Assembly (NCBI GenBank): GCA_951213105.1
Contig: OX578146.1
Span: forward strand, 54,975,569 to 55,039,568
DNA: 64,000 nt
Direction: 5' to 3'
Source of the DNA: Amaurobius ferox
Lineage: Eukaryota > Arthropoda > Arachnida > Araneae > Amaurobiidae
Positions 13,913-25,097 of this stretch are shown piece by piece; position 1 is the stretch's first letter, and every line of letters starts with the position of its first letter. The position numbers were made by a program, and so were the translations under genes. The notes under the pieces are model-generated. The model was not told the DNA's origin, did no database searches, and saw only the letters and a program-made list of their open reading frames with translations.

Positions 13913-15145
13913 CTTAGATAAATATCTCATGGCACAACCTTATTTATGTGAAAACTGGACTTGAGTAATTTTCTAAGTAAAAAATAATTGCCGCTAACAT
14001 ATCTGAATCTAAAAATGTGCAATATCACACATCAAAATCTCTCCCCCTTATAAGTACAGTGCTAAAAACACTCTTGCTAAGTTTTGAAAGCGTTAAGCAA
14101 TAGAAAAGCGTTGTTAATCACTTTGACTGAGTGTGGGTATGCAGTGAGATATTCTAATAGTTTTGGATATAAGATAAATCCTTACCCATAACATTTTTTA
14201 TTTAATTTAACAATATGATCTGTATATCACGATTACACAACACGGGACGTAATTTAAAGGTTTTTTTTTAATCAGAACTGCTTTACAGTTGCATTTTAAA
14301 GCAGAATAATTTACACCCTATTCTCTCAGAACCAGGAAAAAAACTTACTATTGAGATAAAAATCTCCGTAACACAATGGCAGAACAAACTTTCATTTCGT
14401 TTCCTTTCTCGATTGAGCCTGAAAGATAGCTTTAATCTCGTCTTCTTCGCCGATAAGACGAACAACTCTTTAACATTCCCTTTTCCCAATTCTCCACCGT
14501 CATTAATATTAGAATCTGATAAGACTTCCAAAGGAATCGGTAAGAGATAGAAGAAGGACGAATTCGATAAATCTGGAATGATATGTTGCACTCCGTGAAA
14601 GAATTTTTGTACGTAAAGATAACACGCGTTTTATTTTTCACGTTAGCAGATAAAATTTAGAATTCTTCCTCTCTTGGAAAGTTTTATTTGTTCTAAATTA
14701 TAAATACGTGGTTCGCGAAACGAGCGTTTACAGATATTCAAAGTTTAAGTTTTTATTTTCTTTTTCAATGCAATCATAATTCATGGGATTTAGATCTGCT
14801 TGTCTATTATCATAACCAGAATATTAGAAAATTATACATTAATATTACACTAGCAGGTATATCCGGCATCGCTGGTGATTATAATATGTGCAAATTTCGG
14901 GAGTATTCTAACTGATTTTGTTCTTCAAAAAAATATTCATTAAAATTTTATTGTATTACCCTAAAAAAGTATTTCTGTTATCGCTATGCAAAATGATCTT
15001 AATAAGCAGAGTGAAGTATAAAGCATACATGTCCCATTTGTAGACAAAGTTGCAACTGGGACGCAAATTCCTTCCAGTTTGCAAATTGGAGCAAAGTTAA
15101 CTTCTTAAATACTACGCATGAAATTTGCTTGACACCTAAACCTCG

Positions 15146-15315
15146 GATGTGGATTTGTGATATAGTGTGATACAGTGTGGATTTGTGATACAGTGTGATA
15201 CAGTGTGATACAGAGTGGATTTGTGATACAGTGCGATACAGAGTGGATTTGTGATACAGTGTGATACAGTGTGGATTTGTGATACAGTGTGATACAGTGT
15301 GGATTTGTGATAATT
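15146..15315. repeat. Minisatellite built of GTGATACAGT and GTGGATTTGT
   Basis: Two short modules, GATACAGTGT and GGATTTGT, alternate with variable copy number over about 170 bp. The open frames on the minus strand (HCITNPHCITLYHK-type repeats) are a by-product of the unit length and are not a gene. Confidence 0.9.
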
Positions 15316-16395
15316 TGTGTGACAGTAGATTCAATGCTGCAAAACTTTTCAACAGTTATCCAGTGTGTAATGAATTCATTTACTGCTGGATACCATGTTG
15401 TAAATGATCCCGCCGCTGGATACCATTTGTAAGGTCGTTGATTATCATTCCACTCTCCGTACATCGTCGTTGATACTATTTGCGTAGCGTTATTCCTCCG
15501 GCGCATATGGAATGGGGATACACCGACGCGATGCGCGACCGTTCCTCTCCGAGTATCGTGCGTTATCGAATCAGTGAGTTGTGATAAAAAAGTAGAGAAA
15601 TAATTCTCAAGGTTTTGAAACGATCAGGCATTTTAGTTGAAAATATAAACACAAACTTTTATTAAAGCATGGCATTGTACGTTAAATTACAATCCAATAG
15701 TCTATTGGCAGTGGCATATGAGTCGACGCACCCAAAGTGTGCGTCCTTGCTTCTCAAAAATCGTCTGGCGTCTCCCAGATGCGCGTCTCTTTCGTGTATA
15801 TATTCTGGTCCAAAATTTGAGGATCACCCGGATTAAGCTTTATGGAATGTTTTCCAGGCTCTTCATATCAGAGACCACCTAACGCTCTCCTCTGGGATTA
15901 GTTAGTTCTCCCTTCTCTGATGACGGCACAAAATGGGTGCATTTCTCCGAAATCAGACTGTGATGACAGAGTTTTATAGCCTTGTTTTCCAAAAACTGCA
16001 ATGCAGTCGGTCTTAAGGTGTATGAACTCTGAAACTGTTCTGAAAATGGCTGAAAATAGGCTCGAAAAAGTGACGGGTTCCTCACACAGTGGAATCGATT
16101 TTTTTAAAACTGAATAAAATCTCTGGCTGCCCCGAATCCTCACATGTGGATTTACGGTCGGTGAACTAAGTAATCCGATGCTAAGAAACCATTTAACAGA
16201 ACTCCAGAAACATACGCGTTTTTAAATAAATTCAAGCTCTATCCTGCTAAAAGTATCATATGCATTTACAATAAGAGGACTGGCAAACAATTTGTTTACA
16301 AATGCGCACGACAATGAGACGGTTATAGAATAATTTACCACTTATTTCCCACCATACAATCAGGGCTATAATACGTATGTACTTCTATAATATGT

Positions 16396-16601
16396 TGTTG
16401 TTGTTGTTGTCGTGTCCCTAACATTACATTTAAGGAGGAATGTGTGCACTGCTTCTGTTTAATCTAATGACCCGGGGCACCCTAAGGTAGAAGTCTGACT
16501 TCTGCCCCAAATAAGACATTACAACATCGAACCCGCAATCTGGCAGCCGAGCCGTCACGAGGAAACGCCTGCCTCTTTGACCGCTCGGAAACCACATCGG
16601 C
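16396..16601 (-). mobile_element. tRNA-derived SINE (Ser/Leu-type head) with CAA tail
   Basis: Read on the minus strand, the head has an A-box-like GTGGTTTCCGAGCGGTC, a long variable-arm-like segment GGCGTTTCCTCG, and a B box GCGGGTTCGATG, as in class II (Ser/Leu) tRNAs. The body is about 110 bp and the 3' end is a (CAA)n tail seen as TTGTTGTTGTTGTTGT on the plus strand at 16395-16410. A 12-base target duplication, TCTATAATATGT, flanks it (16384-16395 and 16602-16613). Length about 206 bp. The CAA tail resembles that of the 5S-headed SINEs elsewhere in the window. Confidence 0.85.
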
Positions 16602-16613
16602 TCTATAATATGT

Positions 16614-17067
16614 ACTGCTATAATATGTATGTACCAGGGCTATAGTATGTACATCTGTAACCCTGCACAACTGAGTCGAAAAGAGAGAAGGGGGAGGGAT
16701 GCAATTTATTCCTCACCCCTCCTTACTGCCCAAATACCGTATGAAGCCAAAATACCGCCCAGTACCTTTGAACTTAACCGAACCTAAATCCAGTAAGAAT
16801 GTTCAATTTAGAATTTTTTTTTAAATTATTCTACACATTGACCTCTGATTAGAAATAGAATTTCATCAAAATCGGATGGTCCGTTCTAAAGTGATGTTCT
16901 TTCAAACATTTTGACATTAACGCGTCTCAAGGAAAGAGCTTCGCTTCAAAAAATATAAAAATATATAAAATTCGGCCCGCGTCCGCTGAAATGAAGTCGC
17001 TAAATTGAAAACGCTAAAATGAAGACGCTATAATGCAGATGATAAAATGAAGACTCTACAAGAAAGA
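16614..17067. other. No recognised feature
   Basis: Contains TATAATATGTATGTACC-type local repeats next to the SINE and a short series of GAAGACGCTAxAATGxAG phrases at 16985-17055. Otherwise unremarkable. Confidence 0.45.
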
Positions 17068-18342
17068 TCAATCATGCTTAAAGCATTGATTATGAAACAC
17101 TTTCCAACTTCAATGCAATTTTATTTAAAAAAGTCGAAAATGCAATACATTCCTCGGTAATATTTTAAAACTTATCACAATACTACATTGATTTATTATA
17201 TTTGAAAACTTAAACCTTCATTGAAAAAAATGAACTTCATTCAAATGACGGCATTGAAATATAAATTACCTGGTTTAAATATCTCTAAAATGCAATACAT
17301 TCCACGGTAATATTTTTAAAACTATCATAATACTACGATAATTTATTATATTTGAAAACTTTATCGAAAACAACTGAAATAAATTCAAATGACGTCATAG
17401 AAAAAATAACACGCCAGAATCTCTCTATAAAAGCAGGATTTCATTCATGTCATTCATCACAATACTATAATAATTTATTTTATTTAAAAATTAAGACCAT
17501 GGAGCTACAATTCATAAACTCTATGCTTAAAACTTCATCGAAAAAAATCGTCCTTCTGTTTATAAAATCAATTAATATTTCATTCATATCAGCCATGCAG
17601 ACTGCATGGACTAAATTATTTTGTGTTAAAAAAATACAGGAATTCTAATACACCTCATTCTACATATTTTGCTGTTTACATTTTACATAGGTGAAAAATA
17701 GGCTTAGTTGTAGAAATAATCAAATTTGAATGAGAATTTAAACTCAAATATATTGTCATTGTGTTGTTTTAGTATGTAGATGAACAGAATTTAAGCAAAA
17801 ATAAAATAGTTTTAGGACGGATACAACACTCAATATGAATTAAAAAGAACTTTAAAAAATCACGATTTTGAAACAAGATGGATGCCATATATCATTTTGA
17901 AGTGGGTCATGTGATCGTATCATATTATGCTCACGTGATCGTTTCATATAAGATGTGTAATTATTATTTTAATTTTTATTTTAAAAACTACTGAATATAT
18001 TTAGCTGAATTTCTTTATATATTTTATGGAACAATTTGACTATTACCTAAAATTTTCGAAGCAATTTGTGAATTTTAAATCCGCTTAAAAAATGTTTGAA
18101 AAATTAGGTCCCATAGGGCTCAATGTATTTCATTTTTTAAACCCGGGATCAATCCAAAACTAACTGGGTGATATTATTCATTTATATTCCCATAGGTCCT
18201 GCAGACCATCTGAACAACATACTAAAATTTCATTTTGATTAAGTCATTTTTACGGCAGTTATCGTGCTAACGGACAGACAGACAGACAGACGGACAGAAT
18301 GAACAAAGTCATAAACACTTTTCAACTTTGTTGTAAAGTGTT
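17068..18342 (+). mobile_element. F3 non-autonomous element, copy c (complete)
   Basis: The best-preserved full F3 copy, 1.28 kb. The 5' end TCAATCATGCTTAAAGCATTGATT forms a hairpin, followed by AAACACTTTCCAAC. Two CACGTGATC-type units lie at about 17906-17945. The 3' end has (CAGA)n at 18272-18296 and the terminal hairpin ACACTTTTCAAC...GTTGTAAAGTGT at 18314-18342. No protein is encoded. Confidence 0.75.
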
Positions 18343-18415
18343 AATAAAATGGTAAAAGATACATGGCACCATTTTTTTCCTGTTTCCAAAATCGACTGAA
18401 TGCAATAGAAAAAAA

Positions 18416-19181
18416 TCTGATGTGGGCAACACATGACTTTCCTTATTGTATAATGAAATGAATTTACTATTTTCACAGTAAAATAAATAGGTTTTTCTTC
18501 TAGTAGATACTAATATCCTTTCCAAGATATTGAATTTTCGACAATTAGTCGTCATTTTCATTGATTTATCGTCATTTTTATCCATTTGGCGAGATTTTCG
18601 TTAATCTGGCAAGATTTCAAAAAGTCGCCAAGTTGGCAAAATTCCGCCAATTTCGTCGCCAAAATCTCGCCAAGCGTTATGGACGGAGAAATAAGTCATT
18701 CTTACAGCAGATAAATTGGCGTTCAAATGCAAAAGTATTACTCAAAGTATCTTTTTTCATGAATGGAACGAGCTAGATCCACGAGAATGATGTCACCCAA
18801 TTTATCGCATGATATTATATATGAAAAGTGAACATGTTTCTCAATAGGAAATATTTTTTTTCTATTTTATATGACTTTTTGATAATTTTTTTGAAAAATG
18901 TGCAATATCTCGAGAACGGTTCATGTTAGCGTTCTAAAATTTATGTCACTCGTTTTCTAATGAAAAATTACATAAAAAATGTCTATTTACGTAACTTTAT
19001 TATTGGTTTTGATTTTTTGACGATTTTTTCAAAATTTCATTCGAAAATTTAGGAGGGTTCTGAACATTCGATTGCGTATAAAAACAATAGGCTTCCAGTG
19101 TTTACAGATTGTGATTTTTGTTCCATATTTGGTTCGAATCGGTCCATTGGTTCGTCAGTTATCGTCTCCACAGGCCCACTG

Positions 19182-19212
<31 letters not shown>

Positions 19213-19349
19213 CACACACAGACATCACTTCAAAAATGTTTGATTCGTGATCAGGGATGCTTGAAACGTGCTCTCCCGTCGAAAACTCGAATCCGAATTT
19301 TCGACCCCGTCACAGTACTTTCCTTATACATTATATATATAAGGAAAGT
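18416..19349 (+). mobile_element. F1 non-autonomous element, copy c (complete)
   Basis: Same order as copy b: 5' TCTGATGTGGGCAACACATG, GGCGA/TCGCC module at about 18555-18675, (CA)n at 19180-19220, and 3' hairpin with arms ACTTTCCTTATA and TATAAGGAAAGT ending at 19349. It lies 74 bases after F3 copy c and directly abuts a Helitron fragment on its right. Confidence 0.8.
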
Positions 19350-19645
19350 AATATATTAGTTTGAAAAATCTTTGCCAAAATAAGGCAAATGATCTAAAAT
19401 TGAAAATATCAATAATTTCCGTAATAATTTGTAATTGATTCAGTCCAATCAAAAATATAATACAGCTCATTTAAAAATATATTAACTTTTTTATTTTTTA
19501 AGTCATATAAATTAAATAAATACCGTCTGCCGTATAAATATATTCATTTCTATTTCTTTGCTAAATAGCATGAAATAATTTTCTTAATGTTTAGAAATAA
19601 AAAAATCGTCCATATAATGCTATTTCCATGGAAAGTTTAATTTTA
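19350..19645 (-). mobile_element. Helitron fragment (internal block)
   Basis: Reads closely with internal sequence of the two long Helitrons (for example 47930-48240). Landmarks are TTAGTTTGAAAAAT, TTGAAAATATCAATAAT, GTAATTGATT..TCCAGTCAAAA, and the end CCATGGAAAGTTT. Neither Helitron terminus is present. F1 copy c abuts its left edge without spacer, so F1 either inserted here or was joined during the break. Confidence 0.6.
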
Positions 19646-20265
19646 CGTGTTTAATTAATATCATTGTTCTAGAAACTAGATGAACATAGCAACCCACAGT
19701 GCAATAGAGATTAACTATACATATTTAAAAAAAAACATCCATCAAAAAATTTATTCTTGCATACGGACACAAACAAATACACAAACATACCTTTAATTTT
19801 ATGTATATTAAAGCAATTCTATATTCAGTTATTCCATTATATACATTCTACTACATCTCTATTTTATTTTAAATAGCAGTTATTCTATTACATATATTCT
19901 ATTATTTTTCAATATTATATATTAAGTTATTCTATTACAACTTTTATTTTAAAGTATTTTTCAAGGTAGTAAAAGTCCGTCACGACACGCATTTAGATGA
20001 TCTGTGTCAATAAATACATTTTTAATACTATTTACTAAGCGGGTTTTCACATAACACAATGGTATGGAAATCTTCAATTTTAATAATTACTTTTCTAACC
20101 ATAAATATTTCAAAACTTTTAGATATCAACATGCTTTCCCAGTTGTACGACCATACATTCCTGAAATATCGTGTCCACATCTCACAGTTACACACTTATG
20201 AACGCGTACATACAGACGTATGTATATGTATTTGTAAGACCCCCCACCATTGCAGATATCAGTGT
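19646..20265. other. No recognised feature
   Basis: Very AT-rich, with loosely repeated TATTCTATTAC phrases at 19830-19940. No coding region seen. Confidence 0.45.
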
Positions 20266-20794
20266 AGCGGACTCTCATAAGACATCATTAAATGTATTGA
20301 GCTGGAGACTCTGCAGCTCAACGCTATAATACTGTACTACCAAGCTTTGGTCCCAGGATAAAATCCCGGCACTACCAAGTTGGTGCGTTTGCATTATCGC
20401 TACATGGGTGACCTTGGACATGTGTACGAGGCATCCTTCGTTCAATTAATTCCAGTTATTCTGTTTTCCGAGTATTATAATGCATTACATAAATGTAGTT
20501 TCTGAACTCTCCACGAGTTGGCGCCACCACACATTTTTGATCTTCCAATTCGACTCACCATACGCCATCATATACCCTGTGCTTCACTATTAGGTCGCTT
20601 GTAACAGCTCCCTCCATTCAACTTAGAAGAAGCTCCCCGCTTCATCTGCAACCCAGTGACATTGTTGTTCAGTTTCTAAGAAACTCACTGGGAGTGGAGT
20701 ACTGTAGCGGTCGTTGATAAGGCAGCATTAAATGCCTTGAGCTGGAGACGTCTCCAGCTCAATGCTATGATACTGTCTCCGGGATCAAACCCGC
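20266..20794 (-). repeat. Two related roughly 95-bp segments, possibly SINE-derived
   Basis: Segments 20266-20370 and 20703-20794 share GTAGCGG, TAAG(A/G)CA, a GAGCTGGAGAC palindromic core and a loose B-box-like GGGTTTGATCCCGG (minus strand). The core of the second is a perfect 26-bp palindrome without spacer at 20737-20762. The match to a pol III B box is weak, so the SINE interpretation is tentative. Sequence between the two copies is unrecognised. Confidence 0.4.
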
Positions 20795-21514
20795 GGATTT
20801 CACTTTCCCGCTACATCAGTATCTATAGACCGGTTTTGGTCTTATTATACGCTCATCAGCATGGAAATGCAGATATCTGCAACGACAGCACGAAACTTGC
20901 TTTAACCATCAATTTTTGAAAACTTCTATGGGAACGAGAAATTTTAGTCCTTCCATGTGGTCGACATGAAATTTATTTACAAATTAACCCAGATCACACG
21001 AAGCAGCAAAAGGCAAAAAACACTTATAAGTGTATAGGCAGCTTTTGTATTTATAAACTTTGGAATAATTTTAAAAGTGTAAATGATAAGAAAAAAAAAT
21101 AAAGAACAAAAAGTAATGTATTCAAGCATTTTTACACTTACATAAAATATAAAAACTTCAAAAAGTTAATTTTTTAAAACATAAAGTTGAAAAATATATA
21201 TATTGTCCCATTCTGCTCCACAATGGTGTACCCACTTTTTTTACTTTATGGGTGACAAAGTTTACACACAAGTGCGGTTTCATCATCGTTGCTTACAATT
21301 TCTGCGCATGAGTTCTGTGCCTACTGCCTACCCTGAATATACGAAACCTATCATTGAGGTTGATTTCAGCTCATTACAATATAAATATACTGCGCCTGCA
21401 TATTTTTAGATTTCATCCTCTTTGTCTACTTTTTTCAATCTACTTTCTTAGTTTAATTATTTTTTCTTTCGTAATTTTCGCACCTTTTTATCCAACAGAT
21501 TTCTCCTTAAACTT
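20795..21514. other. No recognised feature
   Basis: No coding region, RNA gene or window-repeat match that I can support. Confidence 0.45.
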
Positions 21515-21960
21515 CCCCTTTGTATACTGCGCTCTCATTTTGTATTTCACTTTGTATACTGCGCTCTCACTTTGTATTTCACTTTGTATACTGCGCTCTC
21601 AATTTGTATTTTAATTTGTATACTGCGCTCTCTCATTGTATTTCCTTTTGTATACTACGCTCTCACTTTGTATTTCACTTTGTATACTGCGCTCTCACTT
21701 TGTATTTCACTTTGTATACTGCGCTCTCTCATTGTATTTCCTTTTGTATACTGCGTTTTCACTTTGTATTTCACTTTGTATACTGCGTTCTCACTTTGTA
21801 TTTCACTTTGTATACTGAGCTCTCTCATTGTATTTCCTTTTGTATACTGCTCTCTCTCTCTGTATTTTCCTTTGTACACAGCGCTCTATATTTGTACATT
21901 GCTCTTTCCCTTTGTTTATTTCCATACCCATTTGTATATTGACTTTCCCTTTGTATACAG
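21515..21960. repeat. 32-bp minisatellite (TTTGTATACTGCGCTCTCAC...)
   Basis: About 13 units of roughly 32 bp whose consensus starts TTTGTATACTGCGCTCTCAC and ends TTTGTATTTCAC. Variants with TCTCATTGTATTTCCT recur every third unit, which suggests a higher-order period of about 96 bp. The unit has no stop codon in several frames, giving overlapping open frames of about 140 residues of FVYCALTLYF type; I regard these as non-coding. Confidence 0.9.
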
Positions 21961-22171
21961 CCAGATTATTTCCGAAGTCAAATATTAGATCTTAAAAATA
22001 CCTTATAAACTTATAATTAATGAAAATATGGGTTCAGGATATTTTTTCAATTTAGAGCAAGCAGTCTGTAACATTTACAGAAGCTGCGGGTATATTATAA
22101 AAATCTTATTGCTAGTCAATAATGTTGTGTATAGCAATTCAAAAATCTGGGACGTTTTGAACACACGAAAA

Positions 22172-22174
<3 letters not shown>

Positions 22175-22233
<59 letters not shown>

Positions 22234-22237
22234 TATA
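22175..22237. repeat. (AT)n microsatellite
   Basis: About 60 bp of AT dinucleotide in otherwise unrecognised sequence. Confidence 0.95.
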
Positions 22238-22890
22238 CAGTGTGCAGTAAAATACAATGTACCCAATTCCATTTGTAATGAGTGAATATCAGCCGTTTTA
22301 AAAGCATTTTTTAAAACATACATAACGTGAGAGAAAAAGAAATTGTAAAACAATACAACAAAAATGACTTGATAACTTTAAATAAATGATGACTTAAAAT
22401 AATTTCGTAATTACATACTTTGACAAAGTTACAGCAATTTATGCATTTACATGTCAACGTCTATTATTGATTACATGTTACCAAGATCGTAATGTATATA
22501 GCCTCTTAAAACTAGCACGAATTGAAATCGAAAACCGTATCAAAGCCATTTATAAATCATTGGGATACACAATAAAATCTATTATATTTCCATATATTAC
22601 TTTAATTCCTAAACTACATAAAAATCCTGTAAAATTCCGCCCTATTACTAATGGTTATAAAACCTATTTAACAACAGCAAATAAAAAACGTATTTTAATC
22701 TTAAAGGGAGTGATGATCAAAATTAAAAATAATGGCGTTTATTTTATTAGTCTTGAAGTCATAGAAAAAATCAAAATTATTTCTGATGATTTACATTACA
22801 AAAGTTACGATTTTAACGATTAATTCAGTAATATTGATATTAATGATTTGTTTGCCATTCTAATGGAAATTTACGGAAAACATAATATGC

Positions 22891-22931
22891 AGACATATAT
22901 TACCAGATGTAAATTCTGGTAATATGTGTCT
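22891..22931. repeat. Inverted repeat inside the RT remnant (1)
   Basis: Arms of 16 bases (22891-22906 and 22916-22931) match at 15 positions around a 9-base loop. Confidence 0.9.
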
Positions 22932-22979
22932 GTTTCAAACAGTACAAGTTTATGTTTAAACTTGTACTGTTTGAAACAG
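22930..22979. repeat. Inverted repeat inside the RT remnant (2), perfect 23-bp arms
   Basis: Arms 22930-22952 and 22957-22979 are perfectly complementary with a 4-base loop. It overlaps the end of inverted repeat 1. Confidence 0.95.
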
Positions 22980-23064
22980 TCTTGTACGATGATACAAATT
23001 TCTATAACCAGCTCCATGGTATTCCAGAAATGTTATATTAATGTATTCCAGAAATATATCCAGA

Positions 23065-23107
23065 AATGTCGGCAAGAATGAGGATGTTCCTCAATTCTTG
23101 CCGACAT
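23065..23107. repeat. Inverted repeat inside the RT remnant (3)
   Basis: A 15-base perfect arm (AATGTCGGCAAGAAT and complement) extended by five more pairs after a single-base bulge. It falls in the stretch just before the YxDD segment. Confidence 0.9.
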
Positions 23108-23540
23108 TTACCTTAACAAATATGAAGAAGGCACACACCTTTTGAACGAATTGTTGTACATCCGTTACGTTGACGACATCCTTTTAGCTTGCAATGACGC
23201 ACATTTTTCATTGGATTTTGGATTTTATCCAAAATGCTTAACTGTAACAGAAACTCCGTATAACCAAGATAAAAGTCTCAATTTTCTGATTTGTCTCTGT
23301 ACGAACGTCCTGATGGTTCTACTGGATTTCGACTCTACGATAAACGTAGAGATTTTAAATTTTAAATAAATTACATTGTTTCTTGGAATTCATGTTTACA
23401 TCGGAATGTGCACGCAAACATCATATTGAACCAACTTATACAAAGCAAAAGAATAAACAGTAACGTTAATGATCGTTATAACAGCGATATTGGCTTCCTC
23501 CATGGTTCAATTGCATAAGGATTTCCGAAGCGTTTTCTGA

Positions 23541-24239
23541 GCAACATCGTATGTAGATTTTATGGTTTAACCGTAACTGAAAGCTACCGTATATATTTAG
23601 ATACAGAACCGGTAAGGGGTCGATCATTACTAAGTGTCATAGCCTGCAGACCATATTGCTATATATAACACTCCCTTTTTGGGACCGGACAAGCTTATTT
23701 TCGATGTGGGGATGAGTCTCCTGGAGGCAGGTACCCCGTAAGCAGAAGTCTTGGAACTTGGAAGTGTCATAGCCTTCCTTGCACAGGCATATGCCGTGTA
23801 TACTTTCCTACATGATGAATATAAACGTGTGGATAGATTGGTGCGTATTCGCCTTGCTTTTTGGGGTATTGAAGTCATGGTACAGTATCTGAGTACGTGT
23901 TTATAAACTATACTTTTTGATTCCTATTGTCTTTTAAATTGTAGAATTACGGCACTTTAATGCAGATTTCTGGTTTCGGGTCCTGTGTGTTATTCCACGA
24001 TTTCATGTTATGTGGTACAATCTTTCACATTCTTGATACTTCTGTATTCATATCTTATGCAATATATCGGCTTCCGGGAGTGTTGTCTTGACAAAATGCT
24101 TGCTTAACCGGGGAGTGGGGGGGTCACAACCTCTCGGCCAATCTTTAGTATATTGCTTTTATTTATTTGTCTACTTTTCTGGTGTGATATATATATATAT
24201 ATATATATATTTATAAGTTCACAAAAATTCATAGATTAA
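23541..24239. other. No recognised feature
   Basis: Contains the phrase AGTGTCATAGCCT twice (near 23633 and 23763) and a short (AT)n at 24189-24212. No coding motif recognised; it may include more of the retroelement. Confidence 0.4.
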
Positions 24240-24545
24240 GTGTATGGAGTCCTTCCAAAATTTCTTTGAAAGAAAAACTTTCGATCTTTCAGATGGTATC
24301 AAGATACAACATCTGTGCTGGTATTTCTGATTGCTAAAGGATCAATATGTGTGAAAATGAAAAAATAATAAAATTACTAAAAAGCTAATTAAAAAATAAT
24401 AACACACATCCCTAAGCACGAAACACATCTTCCTTTGGTGCACCTTCCTGCGTTCCAAGTTTCAAGACTGTACGACGCTAGACTGCACACTCATACAGAG
24501 ACACACACATATAAGTTCATTTATTAAATATGAATACATCTGGAA
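24240..24545. repeat. F4 dispersed repeat, copy 2
   Basis: Matches 2218-2565 in landmark order (CTTTCGATCTTTCAGATGG, GTTCCAAGTTTCA, GTACGACGCT, ACACACACAT simple tract, TTTATTAAAT). Ends and class unknown. Confidence 0.4.
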
Positions 24546-25097
24546 AGTAATACATACATTGTACAATGTATGCAGATAAATTAATTACATTATACTATGC
24601 ATATAGGGAGAGTTACACCATTTGCTATGTATGTATGTATGTATGTAGTACAATTAATGGAATGTAGTATGCGTGTGAGGCAATTAATATATTATTCTGT
24701 GTATTTAAGGGATGCAATGCATTTCACTGTGTATTTAAGAGGGATCGAGAACAATGCATTACTATCTATCTAGTGAAAGTTTTGCGTGACATTACGTGTG
24801 TAGGAAAAGTATTATATTATGCTGTGTATGTAGAGAAAATAATACAATTTACTATGTATCGAGCGATATTAATACAGTATGCTATATATGTAGGTAAGGT
24901 AATACATTATACTATGCGTGCAGAGCAAGTAATATACTATGCTATGTAACGACTGTAATACTATATATTATGCATGTAGGGAAAGTAAAATATTACACAA
25001 AGTATGAAGAGAAAGTATACATTATACTATACATGTATAGAAAATAACGCATTATACTATACATGTATAGAAAATAACGCATTATACTATGTATGTA
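24546..25097. repeat. Degenerate tandem repeat, unit about 30-60 bp
   Basis: Repeats of a loose unit resembling GTATGTAGAGAAAGTAATACATTATACTAT, many imperfect copies. A Tc1-like element interrupts the array at 25098, and it continues at 26487 (ATAACACATTATACCATGC). Confidence 0.75.

Larger units (their letters stand above)
13392..16383. other. No gene recognised; two minisatellites
   Basis: AT-rich sequence between the piggyBac and a SINE. Apart from the tandem repeats listed at 13812-13912 and 15146-15315, I recognise nothing. Open frames over 14283-14641 and 15879-16143 lack family motifs and have no partner exons that I can see. Confidence 0.45.
22461..23540 (+). pseudogene. Reverse transcriptase remnant (retroelement, family uncertain)
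   Basis: Broken translation shows an RT fingers/palm order. IIFPYITLIPKLHKNPVKFR then PITNG near 22585-22650 resembles the PKLHKNP.K.R block of Penelope-like and related RTs. KSYDFND begins the first catalytic Asp block near 22800, and LHGIPEM stands near 23010 where GIPMG is expected. LLYIRYVDDILLACNDAHF at about 23145-23200 is the YxDD box. A C-terminal stretch (ECARKHH-equivalent frame, then DIGFLHGSIA and GFPKRFLS near 23490-23540) can still be read. Stops, frameshifts and inverted duplications destroy the frame. Penelope-like is my best guess; no endonuclease domain is visible. Confidence 0.65.

Noticed and set aside
15105..15506. Open frame of 133 residues with HCITNPHCITLYHK repeats
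   Set aside because: It is the minisatellite at 15146-15315 read through; no start context, domain or conservation argument supports a gene.
21655..21879. MYKGKYREREQYTKGNT-type basic repeat protein
   Set aside because: Antisense reading of the 32-bp minisatellite.
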